A stretch of 9,720 nt of DNA from CAYPEZ01 sp964622275 (GTDB lineage: Bacteria; Patescibacteriota; Minisyncoccia; Phycocordibacterales; UBA6899): positions 1-9,720 of the forward strand of contig CAZUMX010000040.1 of the NCBI GenBank assembly GCA_964622275.1, read 5' to 3'. A program made the translations under genes and the position numbers. Positions 1 through 6,477 of this stretch are shown piece by piece (positions within the stretch are counted from its first letter, which is position 1; each line of letters starts with the position of its first letter). Under the pieces are notes generated by a model, which was not told the origin of the DNA, ran no database searches, and saw nothing but the letters and a program-made list of their open reading frames with translations.

Positions 1-31
1 GGCAACAGCAATAACTGCTTTCCGGATTTTC

Positions 32-535
32 CTAGTCTTGAAGCTCATGGTGACGGTGCGAATGCTTCGCGTGAGCATCCTCGAGATCTTCTCCTTGTCG
101 AATGAATCGTGATTCAATGTACCAGAGGAACGTAAAAATAATTAATGTGATAATGGTCACCGCGATAGCAAGAGAAAACATCCCAAGACCTGCGGCCATC
201 CCAATACCCGCCACCACCCACAATCCTGCGGCGGTAGTGAGGCCAGTCACAACATGACGCTGCACAAAAATTACGCCCGCTCCAAGAAAACCGATGCCGA
301 CAAGGATTTGTGAAGCAACCCGAAGTGGATCAAACTGGAAGAGCTGAACGTAACGAAACGCAAACGTCGTTGAAATAAGAGTAAAAAGCGCAGAACCGAC
401 CGCAACCAATGCGTACGTGCGCATTCCTGCAGTTTTTCCGATGTGAGACCGTTGGGCACCAACGAATGCGCCGAGCACCATACTCACTACCAGACGCACA
501 ACCATCTCCGTCGTTGAGACTGTTAAAGGATCCAT
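32..535 (-). CDS. MgtC/SapB-family inner-membrane protein
   Basis: This is a small integral membrane protein of the MgtC/SapB family. Some members are linked to growth in low magnesium, to intracellular survival or to modulation of F-type ATP synthase; the exact biochemical role is unsettled. Family hallmarks are visible (numbered from this start): a first helix with LGAFVGAQR, then AGMRTYALVAVGS, then DPLRVASQILVGIGFLGAG and VVTGLTTAAGLWVVAGIG, and a final hydrophobic segment around residues 115-140. The C-terminal tail is short, polar and histidine-rich (HAKHSHRHH), so the larger cytosolic domain of long MgtC proteins is absent. The frame stays open upstream to a TTG at 563-565, which would add ten residues. 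I prefer the ATG at 533-535 because it gives the usual family N-terminus and follows a perfect TATAAT by nine bases. It lies 98 bases beyond the upstream nuclease gene and is probably its own transcription unit. The family is secure; the physiological role is not. Confidence 0.88.
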   Translation of the reverse strand: MDPLTVSTTEMVVRLVVSMVLGAFVGAQRSHIGKTAGMRTYALVAVGSALFTLISTTFAFRYVQLFQFDPLRVASQILVGIGFLGAGVIFVQRHVVTGLTTAAGLWVVAGIGMAAGLGMFSLAIAVTIITLIIFTFLWYIESRFIRQGEDLEDAHAKHSHRHHELQD

Positions 536-544
536 ATAAAGACC

Positions 545-550
545 ATTATA
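545..550 (-). promoter_or_regulatory. -10 promoter element of the MgtC-family gene
   Basis: The minus strand carries a perfect TATAAT at 550-545, nine bases before the ATG at 535. With normal spacing, transcription would start at about 537-535, giving a leaderless or two-base-leader mRNA. No convincing -35 hexamer is visible 16-18 bases upstream. A GGAGG motif lies nearby (about 564-560), but it is upstream of the -10 and would not be in this transcript. The placement is inferred from sequence alone. Confidence 0.5.
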
Positions 551-633
551 CAAAGGAACCTCCAAAAGTTATACACACCATAGAGAAACTTTCTCGGCAC
601 AGATAACAAATCCCTGCGAGAGTGAGAAAAACC

Positions 634-1458
634 TTACGGAGTACAGAGTGCCTGACCTTCTTCAAGAATTTCGTTAATATGTTTTTCTGATACCCCCAAC
701 GATTTCAGGAGATCAACACGAGAAAGAATATCTTTACAAAGAACAGCACCTTGATCAAGGAGTGCGCGCTTATGTTCTGGGGCAAGCGTGGTAAGGCACG
801 TGACAGGATGCACGCGTGATCCTTGAATGAGATCCTGGAGTGTGTGGCTTTTTGGATAATTCCATCCTGTCATCATGAGCCCCGCACATTTCCCGTATGC
901 GACAGCATTACTGGTAAAACTCGTGTTTGTAATAAGCCAAGACCGATGGTATCGCTCATCACCTTGAGCCTCTTGCGCAGCGATAATATCTCGCATACGT
1001 GCGTCCACATAAAGAGCGACTTTCACATCTGTCTTTGTTCCATTTTGATTGTGGTATTTTGCTTCAATGAGAATTCGCTCCCCTTCCTTTTCAGCAACGA
1101 CGTCGACTTCGTGCTCCACACACTTTCCTCTCACAATAACCCCAACCTGGGTTTTATACCCTTGGGTTTCCAATATTCGTGCAATAAAACGTTCGAATGG
1201 AAAACCACTTGGACCAAGCTCCATAATTGCTCGCTTAAGACTGTATTGCGCTGCTGCGGGACGATATTCTTTTCGCAAAATATTGAAGGCATGAGCATAA
1301 ATGTCGTCGGTTTTCATCCCTTCACGCAAATCCCCAGAGACATGTCGTAAAATATCTTGAGATAAAGTTTCTGGGGCTCCCGCAGCAAACAAAGAACGAA
1401 GAAGTTTTTCTTCATCAAACGGTTCTGTTGTTCCATCTTCTTTAACAATATCAATCAT
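634..1458 (-). CDS. ATP-cone / Mrr-like nuclease fusion protein
   Basis: This is a two-domain protein of 274 residues. Residues 1 to about 85 match an ATP-cone, the nucleotide-sensing module of ribonucleotide reductases and NrdR. It shows the opening V-K-E-D-G-x-x-x-P-F-D-x-x-K pattern and closes with YSLKRAIMELGPSGFPFE. Residues 86-205 resemble an Mrr-type PD-(D/E)xK nuclease fold: FERFIARILETQGY gives the first helix, and D119, E132 and K134 (in EVDV and IEAKYH) form the expected catalytic set. The remainder (about 215-274) is helical, with a helix-hairpin-helix-like end around LLKSLGVSEKHINEIL. ATP-cone/Mrr proteins occur in several phyla, but I know of no established function. Binding of ATP or dATP controlling a nuclease is an inference from the parts. 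The gene is last in a short unit, 13 bases after the exported two-cysteine protein, with no clear ribosome binding site. The domains are well supported; the role could be DNA repair, restriction or nucleotide-linked control. Confidence 0.85.
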   Translation of the reverse strand: MIDIVKEDGTTEPFDEEKLLRSLFAAGAPETLSQDILRHVSGDLREGMKTDDIYAHAFNILRKEYRPAAAQYSLKRAIMELGPSGFPFERFIARILETQGYKTQVGVIVRGKCVEHEVDVVAEKEGERILIEAKYHNQNGTKTDVKVALYVDARMRDIIAAQEAQGDERYHRSWLITNTSFTSNAVAYGKCAGLMMTGWNYPKSHTLQDLIQGSRVHPVTCLTTLAPEHKRALLDQGAVLCKDILSRVDLLKSLGVSEKHINEILEEGQALCTP

Positions 1459-1471
1459 AGTGTAGTTCTTA

Positions 1472-1930
1472 TCAGCGAATATTTGGCATGCTCACATCAG
1501 AATCAATCATCGTTCCCGCAGCACTTCCCCATGCGACAGAGCGAATCTTTGACGGTACTTCTTCCCCATTTAATAGGAATGTTACTGGAGTATTTTCGGG
1601 AGATTCTATAATCACAAGAAATGGAAAGCGTGTCTTGATTTTTGTACACGTTTTTTCTGTTTCAATCACGTCTTCAACCTGAAATGAAATGATGTTGTGA
1701 TTATCTTTATATTCTCCTGATTGCTTTACTCGAAAACATGAATGAGGAAGGAGGAACGTTCCGGTGTATTGATGAATCCCATCTTTCCATGCATGAGCCG
1801 CTGCAATATTGTTATGTGAACCTAATGATTGCGCTGGAGCATGTGAGGAGGGTAGAAAAATTCCTGTTTGGAACATTGCCAGAGCAAAGAGAACAAAAAT
1901 TACTGTTAGGATAGCAACACGAACTCCCAT
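1472..1930 (-). CDS. Exported or membrane-anchored two-cysteine protein of unknown function
   Basis: I do not recognise a named family for this 152-residue protein. Residues 5-24 form one hydrophobic stretch after a short start containing one arginine, so it is either a signal peptide or a single N-terminal membrane anchor, with the rest outside the cytoplasm. The soluble part looks beta-rich: alternating hydrophobic strands, a TGTFLLPHSC segment (C65), a second cysteine in EKTCTKIK (C95), then RFPFLVIIES and VTFLLNGEEV. The spacing of the cysteines between strands would suit a disulfide in an Ig-like sandwich, but that is a guess from pattern only. It lies six bases after the FKBP isomerase gene and 13 bases before the ATP-cone nuclease gene, so it is very likely cotranscribed with both. 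An extracytoplasmic isomerase next door could assist its folding. I chose the start because it gives a complete signal sequence. Confidence 0.65.
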   Translation of the reverse strand: MGVRVAILTVIFVLFALAMFQTGIFLPSSHAPAQSLGSHNNIAAAHAWKDGIHQYTGTFLLPHSCFRVKQSGEYKDNHNIISFQVEDVIETEKTCTKIKTRFPFLVIIESPENTPVTFLLNGEEVPSKIRSVAWGSAAGTMIDSDVSMPNIR

Positions 1931-1936
1931 AGGTAT

Positions 1937-2398
1937 CTACTCTATCGCTTTTAGCTCAACATCAAAATGCAGCGTTGCATTTGGGGGAATCACACCTGGG
2001 AAACCTCCTGCTCCATATCCAAGACTGGGAGGTATTGTCAGGCGTCGTTTTTCTCCAACCTTCATCCCCAAGACCCCAACATCCCACCCTTGGATGACCC
2101 TACCTGCTCCAAGTGGAAAGGAGAAGCCAGGCCCAGATTGATTTTGATCGAAGGCTTTCCCGTCATCGAGAGAACCTATGTAATACACAAAGGCAGTTTG
2201 GCCGTTGGTTATTTGAACACCAGTTCCTTCTTGTAGGACTTCGATTTTTAGTTCGCTTTTTTGTGGCTGCATAGATGTTGATGCTGATTGAGGATGTTCC
2301 TCGTTAGGTGCGGATAGTCCAATAAGAGCAAAGAGGGTTCCACACAAGAGAATGATCGCAGCGATCGACAATATTGTGATGAAACGCGTGCCTGCCAT
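1937..2398 (-). CDS. FKBP-type peptidyl-prolyl cis-trans isomerase, N-terminally anchored
   Basis: This enzyme catalyses cis-trans isomerisation of X-Pro peptide bonds. The first 30 residues contain a hydrophobic segment (about 7-28) behind TR, so the catalytic domain should sit outside the membrane, anchored or secreted. A cysteine at 19 does not form a proper lipobox. Residues 31-48 are a Ser/Gln/Pro-rich linker. The FKBP domain spans about 49-153 and keeps the binding-pocket residues known from FKBP12: Y73, F83-D84, F92/F94, V101-I102, W105, Y128 in LGYGAGG, and F145 in the closing IPPNATLHFDVEL. This is the normal length of a minimal single FKBP domain, without the inserted flap of SlyD. 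It begins a three-gene unit with the exported two-cysteine protein and the ATP-cone nuclease. Its ATG follows a TATACT by seven bases, suggesting a leaderless message. The function is well supported; clients are unknown. Confidence 0.93.
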   Translation of the reverse strand: MAGTRFITILSIAAIILLCGTLFALIGLSAPNEEHPQSASTSMQPQKSELKIEVLQEGTGVQITNGQTAFVYYIGSLDDGKAFDQNQSGPGFSFPLGAGRVIQGWDVGVLGMKVGEKRRLTIPPSLGYGAGGFPGVIPPNATLHFDVELKAIE

Positions 2399-2405
2399 GA
2401 CAACT

Positions 2406-2411
2406 AGTATA
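2406..2411 (-). promoter_or_regulatory. -10 promoter element of the FKBP unit
   Basis: The minus strand has TATACT at 2411-2406, five of six matches to TATAAT, exactly seven bases before the FKBP start codon at 2398. It sits in the 21-base gap after the mnmA stop. Transcription would begin at or next to the ATG. A TTGACC lies only six bases upstream of the hexamer, too close to be a normal -35, and nothing better is visible inside the end of mnmA. No Shine-Dalgarno site is present in the gap, which fits leaderless initiation. Confidence 0.45.
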
Positions 2412-2419
2412 CCGTGAGG

Positions 2420-3541
2420 TCAAAGTTTTTCCATGGGTACAACACCATCTTTGTTTGTCGTCATATACGACTCTTCAACAACCCCTCCTCCCAAACACTC
2501 TTCTGTTCGGTATAACACCATGGACTGGCCTGGGGCAATTGCCTCAACTGGCTTATCTAGCACGAGCTCCCCTGAATCACTCTTCAGATGTACAGAAATA
2601 TCGTGTTGGTGATATCGAAGCGAGGCAGAGATGTCACCTGTCCTACACTCAGCAGTAAAATCTTTGCCAGAAATGAGGTGGACTTCTCGGAGACGGACTT
2701 GGTTCACAAATCGTGTATCAGATTGTTTTGGAGCAACGACGAGCACATTCCGCTCAACATCTTTTCGAACAACAAACAGCGCTTTACTCTCCGTGAACTG
2801 AGGCGAGACACGAAATCCGTGACGTTCTCCAAGTGTATACAATACAGTCCCATCATGTGTCCCAATAACCTTTCCAAACTCGTCTTCAACATCACCGGGT
2901 GTCACCTGAAGAAATTCACGCAAAAATGTGGCCATATCAACATGCCCAAGGAAACAAATACCTTGGCTATCTTTTTTCATGGCTGTGGGGATGCCAGCGT
3001 GATTTGCAATATCACGTACTTCAGACTTTTGGAGGTGCCCGATGGGAAAGAAGGTTTTCTGGAGCACTTGTTGTTTAATCGTCCACAAAAAATATGTTTG
3101 ATCTTTTTCTTTATCTCGAGCACGCAAGAGTCTTGCCCCCGACGAGGCATGCTCTACTCTCGCATAATGCCCAGTCGCAATAGCGTCGGCGCCCTGCTCC
3201 ATCGCAAAATCAAAAAAGGCGCCAAACTTTACTTCTCTATTGCAGAGCACATCTGGGTTTGGGGTTTCACCTTTTTTATACGAAGAAACAAAAGCATCGA
3301 CAACATCTTTTTTATACACATTTGCAAGATCTAGCGTAATCAATGGAATACCCAGATGAGCCGCAACGCGTTCTGCGTCTCTTCTTTCTTCGCGCCATGT
3401 GCATGGCAAAAATGGAGCCTCCCAGACCTTCATAAACACACCAACAACATCATGCCCCGCTTTTTTGAGTAGGTATGCCGAAACCGAGGAGTCTACACCC
3501 CCCGACATTCCCACATATATTTTTTTTCTATGTTCCTTCAT
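2420..3541 (-). CDS. mnmA: tRNA-specific 2-thiouridylase MnmA
   Basis: MnmA puts sulfur on C2 of the wobble uridine (U34) of tRNAs for Lys, Glu and Gln, using ATP to adenylate the base and a persulfide relayed from a cysteine desulfurase. The protein is 373 residues, the usual length. The N-type ATP pyrophosphatase P-loop SGGVDS lies at 13-18. Both catalytic cysteines are present: C100 in TPNPDVLCNREVKF and C196 in DSQGICFLG. The middle domain has the typical YTLGERHG, and the C-terminal barrel ends in APGQSMVLY and ECLGGGVV. About 20 extra polar residues follow (ESYMTTNKDG onward). The start overlaps the end of the exonuclease gene by 14 bases, so translation is probably coupled. It is the last gene of the five-gene operon and ends in TGA, so TGA is a true stop here. 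The sulfur donor enzymes are not in this window. Confidence 0.97.
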   Translation of the reverse strand: MKEHRKKIYVGMSGGVDSSVSAYLLKKAGHDVVGVFMKVWEAPFLPCTWREERRDAERVAAHLGIPLITLDLANVYKKDVVDAFVSSYKKGETPNPDVLCNREVKFGAFFDFAMEQGADAIATGHYARVEHASSGARLLRARDKEKDQTYFLWTIKQQVLQKTFFPIGHLQKSEVRDIANHAGIPTAMKKDSQGICFLGHVDMATFLREFLQVTPGDVEDEFGKVIGTHDGTVLYTLGERHGFRVSPQFTESKALFVVRKDVERNVLVVAPKQSDTRFVNQVRLREVHLISGKDFTAECRTGDISASLRYHQHDISVHLKSDSGELVLDKPVEAIAPGQSMVLYRTEECLGGGVVEESYMTTNKDGVVPMEKL

Positions 3542-4097
3542 TCAATTCACGTTTGAGAAGCATATTCGCAATCTCGAATGTTGCAACAGCATCAGCAAGA
3601 GCGGAATGTGCGTGTGTGTTTATAACACCTGTTCGTTCAGCAAGCTCATTCAGCGTAAAGCGTTTGTACGATGGGTCCCAATATTTTGTACCTATGGCAA
3701 GAGATGCCAGGTCAAGTTTATGATAATACACCAGAGCATTGAGAGATTTTCCTATTCGCTCATATGCACGCTCCAAAAAACTCACATCAAAGGTCACATT
3801 CTGTGCCACAAGGATGTGCCCTTTAAGCTCTTCTTCAAGGATTGGGGCAGCGTCCTGAAACACCACAGCTCCTTCCCATGCCTTAGGATCATAGTGATTA
3901 ATCTGAAGTGCTTTTGGGTCTGCATTTTCTATATGTTCTGGACGAATCTTTAAAGCAAGACGTTTTATTTCCCGGAGTGGACATGTCACGTCTCCTGTCT
4001 GTTCGGCGCGCACGAGCCCTATCTCAATGATTTCGTGTTTGAGTGGAGAAATTCCTGTCGTTTCAAGGTCAATAAAGACAAAAGGGAGTGTTTTCAT
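3528..4097 (-). CDS. DnaQ-like DEDDh 3'-5' exonuclease
   Basis: This is a single-domain exonuclease of the RNase T/DnaQ superfamily that removes nucleotides from 3' ends with two metal ions. All DEDDh residues can be seen: D10 and E12 in VFIDLETTG (Exo I), D104 in AQNVTFDVSFL (Exo II), and H164 with D169 in HSALADAVAT (Exo III). At 189 residues it holds only the nuclease fold. It lacks the C-terminal tail that binds the polymerase in E. coli epsilon, and it lacks BRCT or GIY-YIG extensions. It could serve as a proofreading subunit, an oligoribonuclease-like enzyme or a repair nuclease; sequence does not decide this. The gene overlaps the murC stop by four bases (ATGA) and its own end overlaps the mnmA start by 14, which indicates cotranscription and coupled translation. 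The superfamily assignment is firm; the physiological substrate is unknown. Confidence 0.9.
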   Translation of the reverse strand: MKTLPFVFIDLETTGISPLKHEIIEIGLVRAEQTGDVTCPLREIKRLALKIRPEHIENADPKALQINHYDPKAWEGAVVFQDAAPILEEELKGHILVAQNVTFDVSFLERAYERIGKSLNALVYYHKLDLASLAIGTKYWDPSYKRFTLNELAERTGVINTHAHSALADAVATFEIANMLLKRELNEGT

Positions 4098-5458
4098 GAG
4101 GATTGCTTTGCGACAAGATTACGTGCCGATCGATCGATATCACCTGCTCCAGCAAAACACACCGCTTTATATCGATGAATCTCCTGATCCACCATCGATG
4201 ACACATCACCAAGACTTTTAAAAAAACGGATGGGCTCCATGCGTCCGATATTTGCTTTTTCGACGAGCTCGGAGACGCTAAATGATCCCGCATGCTCACG
4301 GCCAGCAACAAAATATATTTCTGTCACACAAAGATGTGAAATATGATGAAAGACATCAATAAATTCTTTTGAAAGTTTTTTTGTTCGGTCAATCTGATGT
4401 GGTTGAAAAACAATCAATGTATTTCCTTTCCCAAATTTCTCTTCTGCGGCATTTGCCAGAGCGTGAAGTGCTGTGGGGTGGTGTGCGTAGTCTGAATACA
4501 CTGGAACCCCTTTGACCTCACCAAGACACTCAAAGCGCCTTCCAATTCCCCGAAATGATGAGATGGCACGTGAAATTGCATCGAAAGAAACATTGTGACA
4601 AAGCGCCATTGCCATTGCAGCAAGAATATTCTGCATGTTAAACGCCCCCGAAAGAGGAGAACGTATGGCTCCGAGTTTTTCTCCGCAAAAAATCACATCA
4701 GCTGTCATTCCCTCTGCTGAAGTCACAAGATGTTCAACATGGAGATCTCCTTCATGCATCCCAAAAGAGCACGTGTGAGCTTTTGTTTTTGATGGAATGT
4801 GTGCGGACCCAGCATCATCTTTGTTCCACACACAGTATCCCGTAGCAGGGAGAGCTCCAACATATGTATAGAAGGCGTCTTGGATGTCTTCTATTCCTTT
4901 GTAATAGTCTAGGTGATCGGCTTCGATATTTGTAATGATCGTACTGGAAGGATGAATGTGGAGCATTCCGCGACGATACTCACACCCTTCGACAACAAAC
5001 GGACCTTCCCCGTTGCGATAATTTTCCTCAAACCCAGGAACTGCAACGCGTGCGCCCACAATGGCCAGTGGGTCTTTCCCCCCCTCTTCAAACATGGAAG
5101 TGAGGAGCGCGGTTGTGGTTGATTTTCCATGTGTACCAGACACAGCGATCGTTTGCCGGTTTTTTGCAATATGTCCTAGTGCTTCTGGGTAAGACAATGT
5201 TGGGATTTGTAAAGCCCGAGCACGAAGCAATTCAGGGTGATCAGAAGAAAGTGCCGGAGAATACACAACAAGCGATGGAGAAAATTCGTCAATGTGACTT
5301 TCGCTATGGCCAGTCTTCATGTGCGCACCATCAATAACAGGCGGCGAAGAAAGATCACACCCACTCACAACCCACCCTTCATGCGCATAGTGCCGCGCAA
5401 GAGCAGATACTCCTATTCCAGCGATTCCTAATGCATGAAGATGTGGGCGCATACTCAT
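4094..5458 (-). CDS. murC: UDP-N-acetylmuramate--L-alanine ligase (MurC family)
   Basis: MurC joins the first amino acid, normally L-alanine, to UDP-MurNAc in the cytoplasm at the cost of ATP. The three Mur-ligase domains are visible. An N-terminal Rossmann-like UDP-binding part has GIAGIGVSALA at 11-21 and SGCDLS at 32-37. The ATPase domain has the P-loop GTHGKSTTT at 108-116 and NIEADHLDYY at 177-186. The C-terminal domain has DYAHHPTAL at 323-331, FQPHQIDRT at 351-359 and a final GAGDI. The length of 454 matches the family. PEALGHIAKNR before the P-loop favours MurC over the recycling ligase Mpl. Two positions differ from the common form: GIAGIG instead of GIGGxG, and QPHQ instead of QPHR. 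The added amino acid therefore cannot be fixed by eye. The ATG overlaps the mltG stop by four bases; a second in-frame ATG at 5450-5452 would cost two residues. Placement after mltG fits a peptidoglycan role. Confidence 0.9.
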   Translation of the reverse strand: MSMRPHLHALGIAGIGVSALARHYAHEGWVVSGCDLSSPPVIDGAHMKTGHSESHIDEFSPSLVVYSPALSSDHPELLRARALQIPTLSYPEALGHIAKNRQTIAVSGTHGKSTTTALLTSMFEEGGKDPLAIVGARVAVPGFEENYRNGEGPFVVEGCEYRRGMLHIHPSSTIITNIEADHLDYYKGIEDIQDAFYTYVGALPATGYCVWNKDDAGSAHIPSKTKAHTCSFGMHEGDLHVEHLVTSAEGMTADVIFCGEKLGAIRSPLSGAFNMQNILAAMAMALCHNVSFDAISRAISSFRGIGRRFECLGEVKGVPVYSDYAHHPTALHALANAAEEKFGKGNTLIVFQPHQIDRTKKLSKEFIDVFHHISHLCVTEIYFVAGREHAGSFSVSELVEKANIGRMEPIRFFKSLGDVSSMVDQEIHRYKAVCFAGAGDIDRSARNLVAKQSS

Positions 5459-6477
5459 TTGAGATACTTTGCCTTATTATCCTTATGCTCGTCAAATGTC
5501 TTCGCGTAGTGTGTATTTCCGTCTTTATCTGACAAGTAAAAATAATACGGAGAAGCTTCAGGATTAATTGCTGCTCGCATAGCATCAAGACCGGGATTAT
5601 TAATTGGCCCAGGAGGCAACCCTTTGTGTCTATACGTATTATATGGAGAATCGAGAGAGAGATCGGTCATTGTCAATTCTGCGGACCCTTTTCCTATTAA
5701 ATACGAAAACGTCGCATCAACCTGGAGATACATCCCTTTTTCAATCCGCTTCCAAAGAATCCCTGACACAAGACGGCGATCCTCTTCAGTGCGAACTTCC
5801 CCTTCAAGGATAGACGCCATTGTGACCATGTCCTGTTCGCTTTTTCCTGAACGACGGAGATCCTCTTGGAGCGTTGCGACTTGTGTTATGTATTCTTCGT
5901 GAAGCATGTCAACAATATCTTCTGGTTTGGCAGTTGCAAACACGTCATACGTATTTGGAAATAGCGATCCTTCTTTTTCTGCAGCAGATGTTAAGAACTT
6001 CTCAGTATCAAATGCGGGTAGTTTCGATTTAAAAATTTCGGCAATTTCTTTGTTTGTGAGTCCTTCAGGGATAGTAATCTTCATCACTGGAATTCGATGG
6101 TCTCCTTTTGCAAGCTGTTTTGCGATAGATGGTGCCCATGACCCTTCTGCAAAAAAATATTCCCCAGCAGGAACATGTTCTTGGGAACCATAGACGTGGA
6201 CAAACACACGTGTCGCAAGAACTGAGCGAATAATTCCTTGTTCTTTGAGATAAGCCAAAAAGAGTCCAAGAGGGGTCCCTTCTTCGTAAGTAACGACAAC
6301 ATTCTTTGTGAGCCCTGTTCCAGGACGAAGCACCAACCATGAAAGCACTCCCATCAATAATCCAAAAAGCACGACCCACTCAAAGATTCCCCGACGAGCT
6401 TTCTTCTCTCCTGAGTTAAACCGATCTTTCGGATCACTAATGACGATCACTGGCGGACGTGGTTCTCCAGATATCAT
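5455..6477 (-). CDS. mltG: Endolytic murein transglycosylase MltG (YceG family)
   Basis: MltG cuts nascent glycan strands at the outer face of the membrane and is thought to set glycan length by releasing strands during synthesis. The 340-residue protein has a cytosolic N-terminus of about 30 residues, one membrane helix at about 31-51 and a large external YceG domain. A LysM-like part comes first (about 58-138, ending in ITIPEGLTNKEIAEIF). The catalytic part follows with LFPNTYDVF at 172-180 and MASILEGEV at 220-228. E225 aligns with the essential glutamate of E. coli MltG. Further family signatures are LQVDATFSYLIG, SPYNTYRHKGLPPGPINNPG and YYFYLSDKDGNTHYAKTFDEH. The start codon overlaps the stop of the upstream membrane-protein gene by four bases, and the end overlaps murC by four. 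No Shine-Dalgarno site is visible, so translation is probably coupled. Family and activity are well supported. Confidence 0.96.
   Translation of the reverse strand: MISGEPRPPVIVISDPKDRFNSGEKKARRGIFEWVVLFGLLMGVLSWLVLRPGTGLTKNVVVTYEEGTPLGLFLAYLKEQGIIRSVLATRVFVHVYGSQEHVPAGEYFFAEGSWAPSIAKQLAKGDHRIPVMKITIPEGLTNKEIAEIFKSKLPAFDTEKFLTSAAEKEGSLFPNTYDVFATAKPEDIVDMLHEEYITQVATLQEDLRRSGKSEQDMVTMASILEGEVRTEEDRRLVSGILWKRIEKGMYLQVDATFSYLIGKGSAELTMTDLSLDSPYNTYRHKGLPPGPINNPGLDAMRAAINPEASPYYFYLSDKDGNTHYAKTFDEHKDNKAKYLK

Noticed and set aside
1..31. A possible terminator after the MgtC-family gene (AGCA/TGCT arms).
   Set aside because: The arms are only four bases and no U run follows. The downstream sequence is cut by the window edge, so nothing can be claimed.
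560..565. GGAGG as a Shine-Dalgarno site for the MgtC-family gene.
   Set aside because: It lies about 24 bases before the preferred ATG and upstream of the -10 element, so it would not be in that transcript. A TTG five bases after it (551-553) is in frame, but the promoter position argues against that start.
586..633. A possible hairpin terminator after the ATP-cone/Mrr gene (TCTCG pairing with CGAGA).
   Set aside because: The stem is only five base pairs with a loop of about 20 bases and no proper U tract after it.
823..1350. A 175-codon plus-strand frame opposite the ATP-cone/Mrr gene.
   Set aside because: The minus-strand protein carries clear domains throughout this stretch; the plus-strand translation is cysteine- and phenylalanine-rich with no family signature.
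2588..3334. A 248-codon open frame on the plus strand opposite mnmA.
   Set aside because: It lies entirely antisense to a fully conserved mnmA, and its translation shows no recognisable motif or domain. It is a shadow frame.
3399..3953. A 184-codon plus-strand frame across the mnmA/exonuclease junction.
   Set aside because: It spans two conserved genes in antisense and has no motif. The overlap of those two genes by 14 bases explains the lack of a gap.
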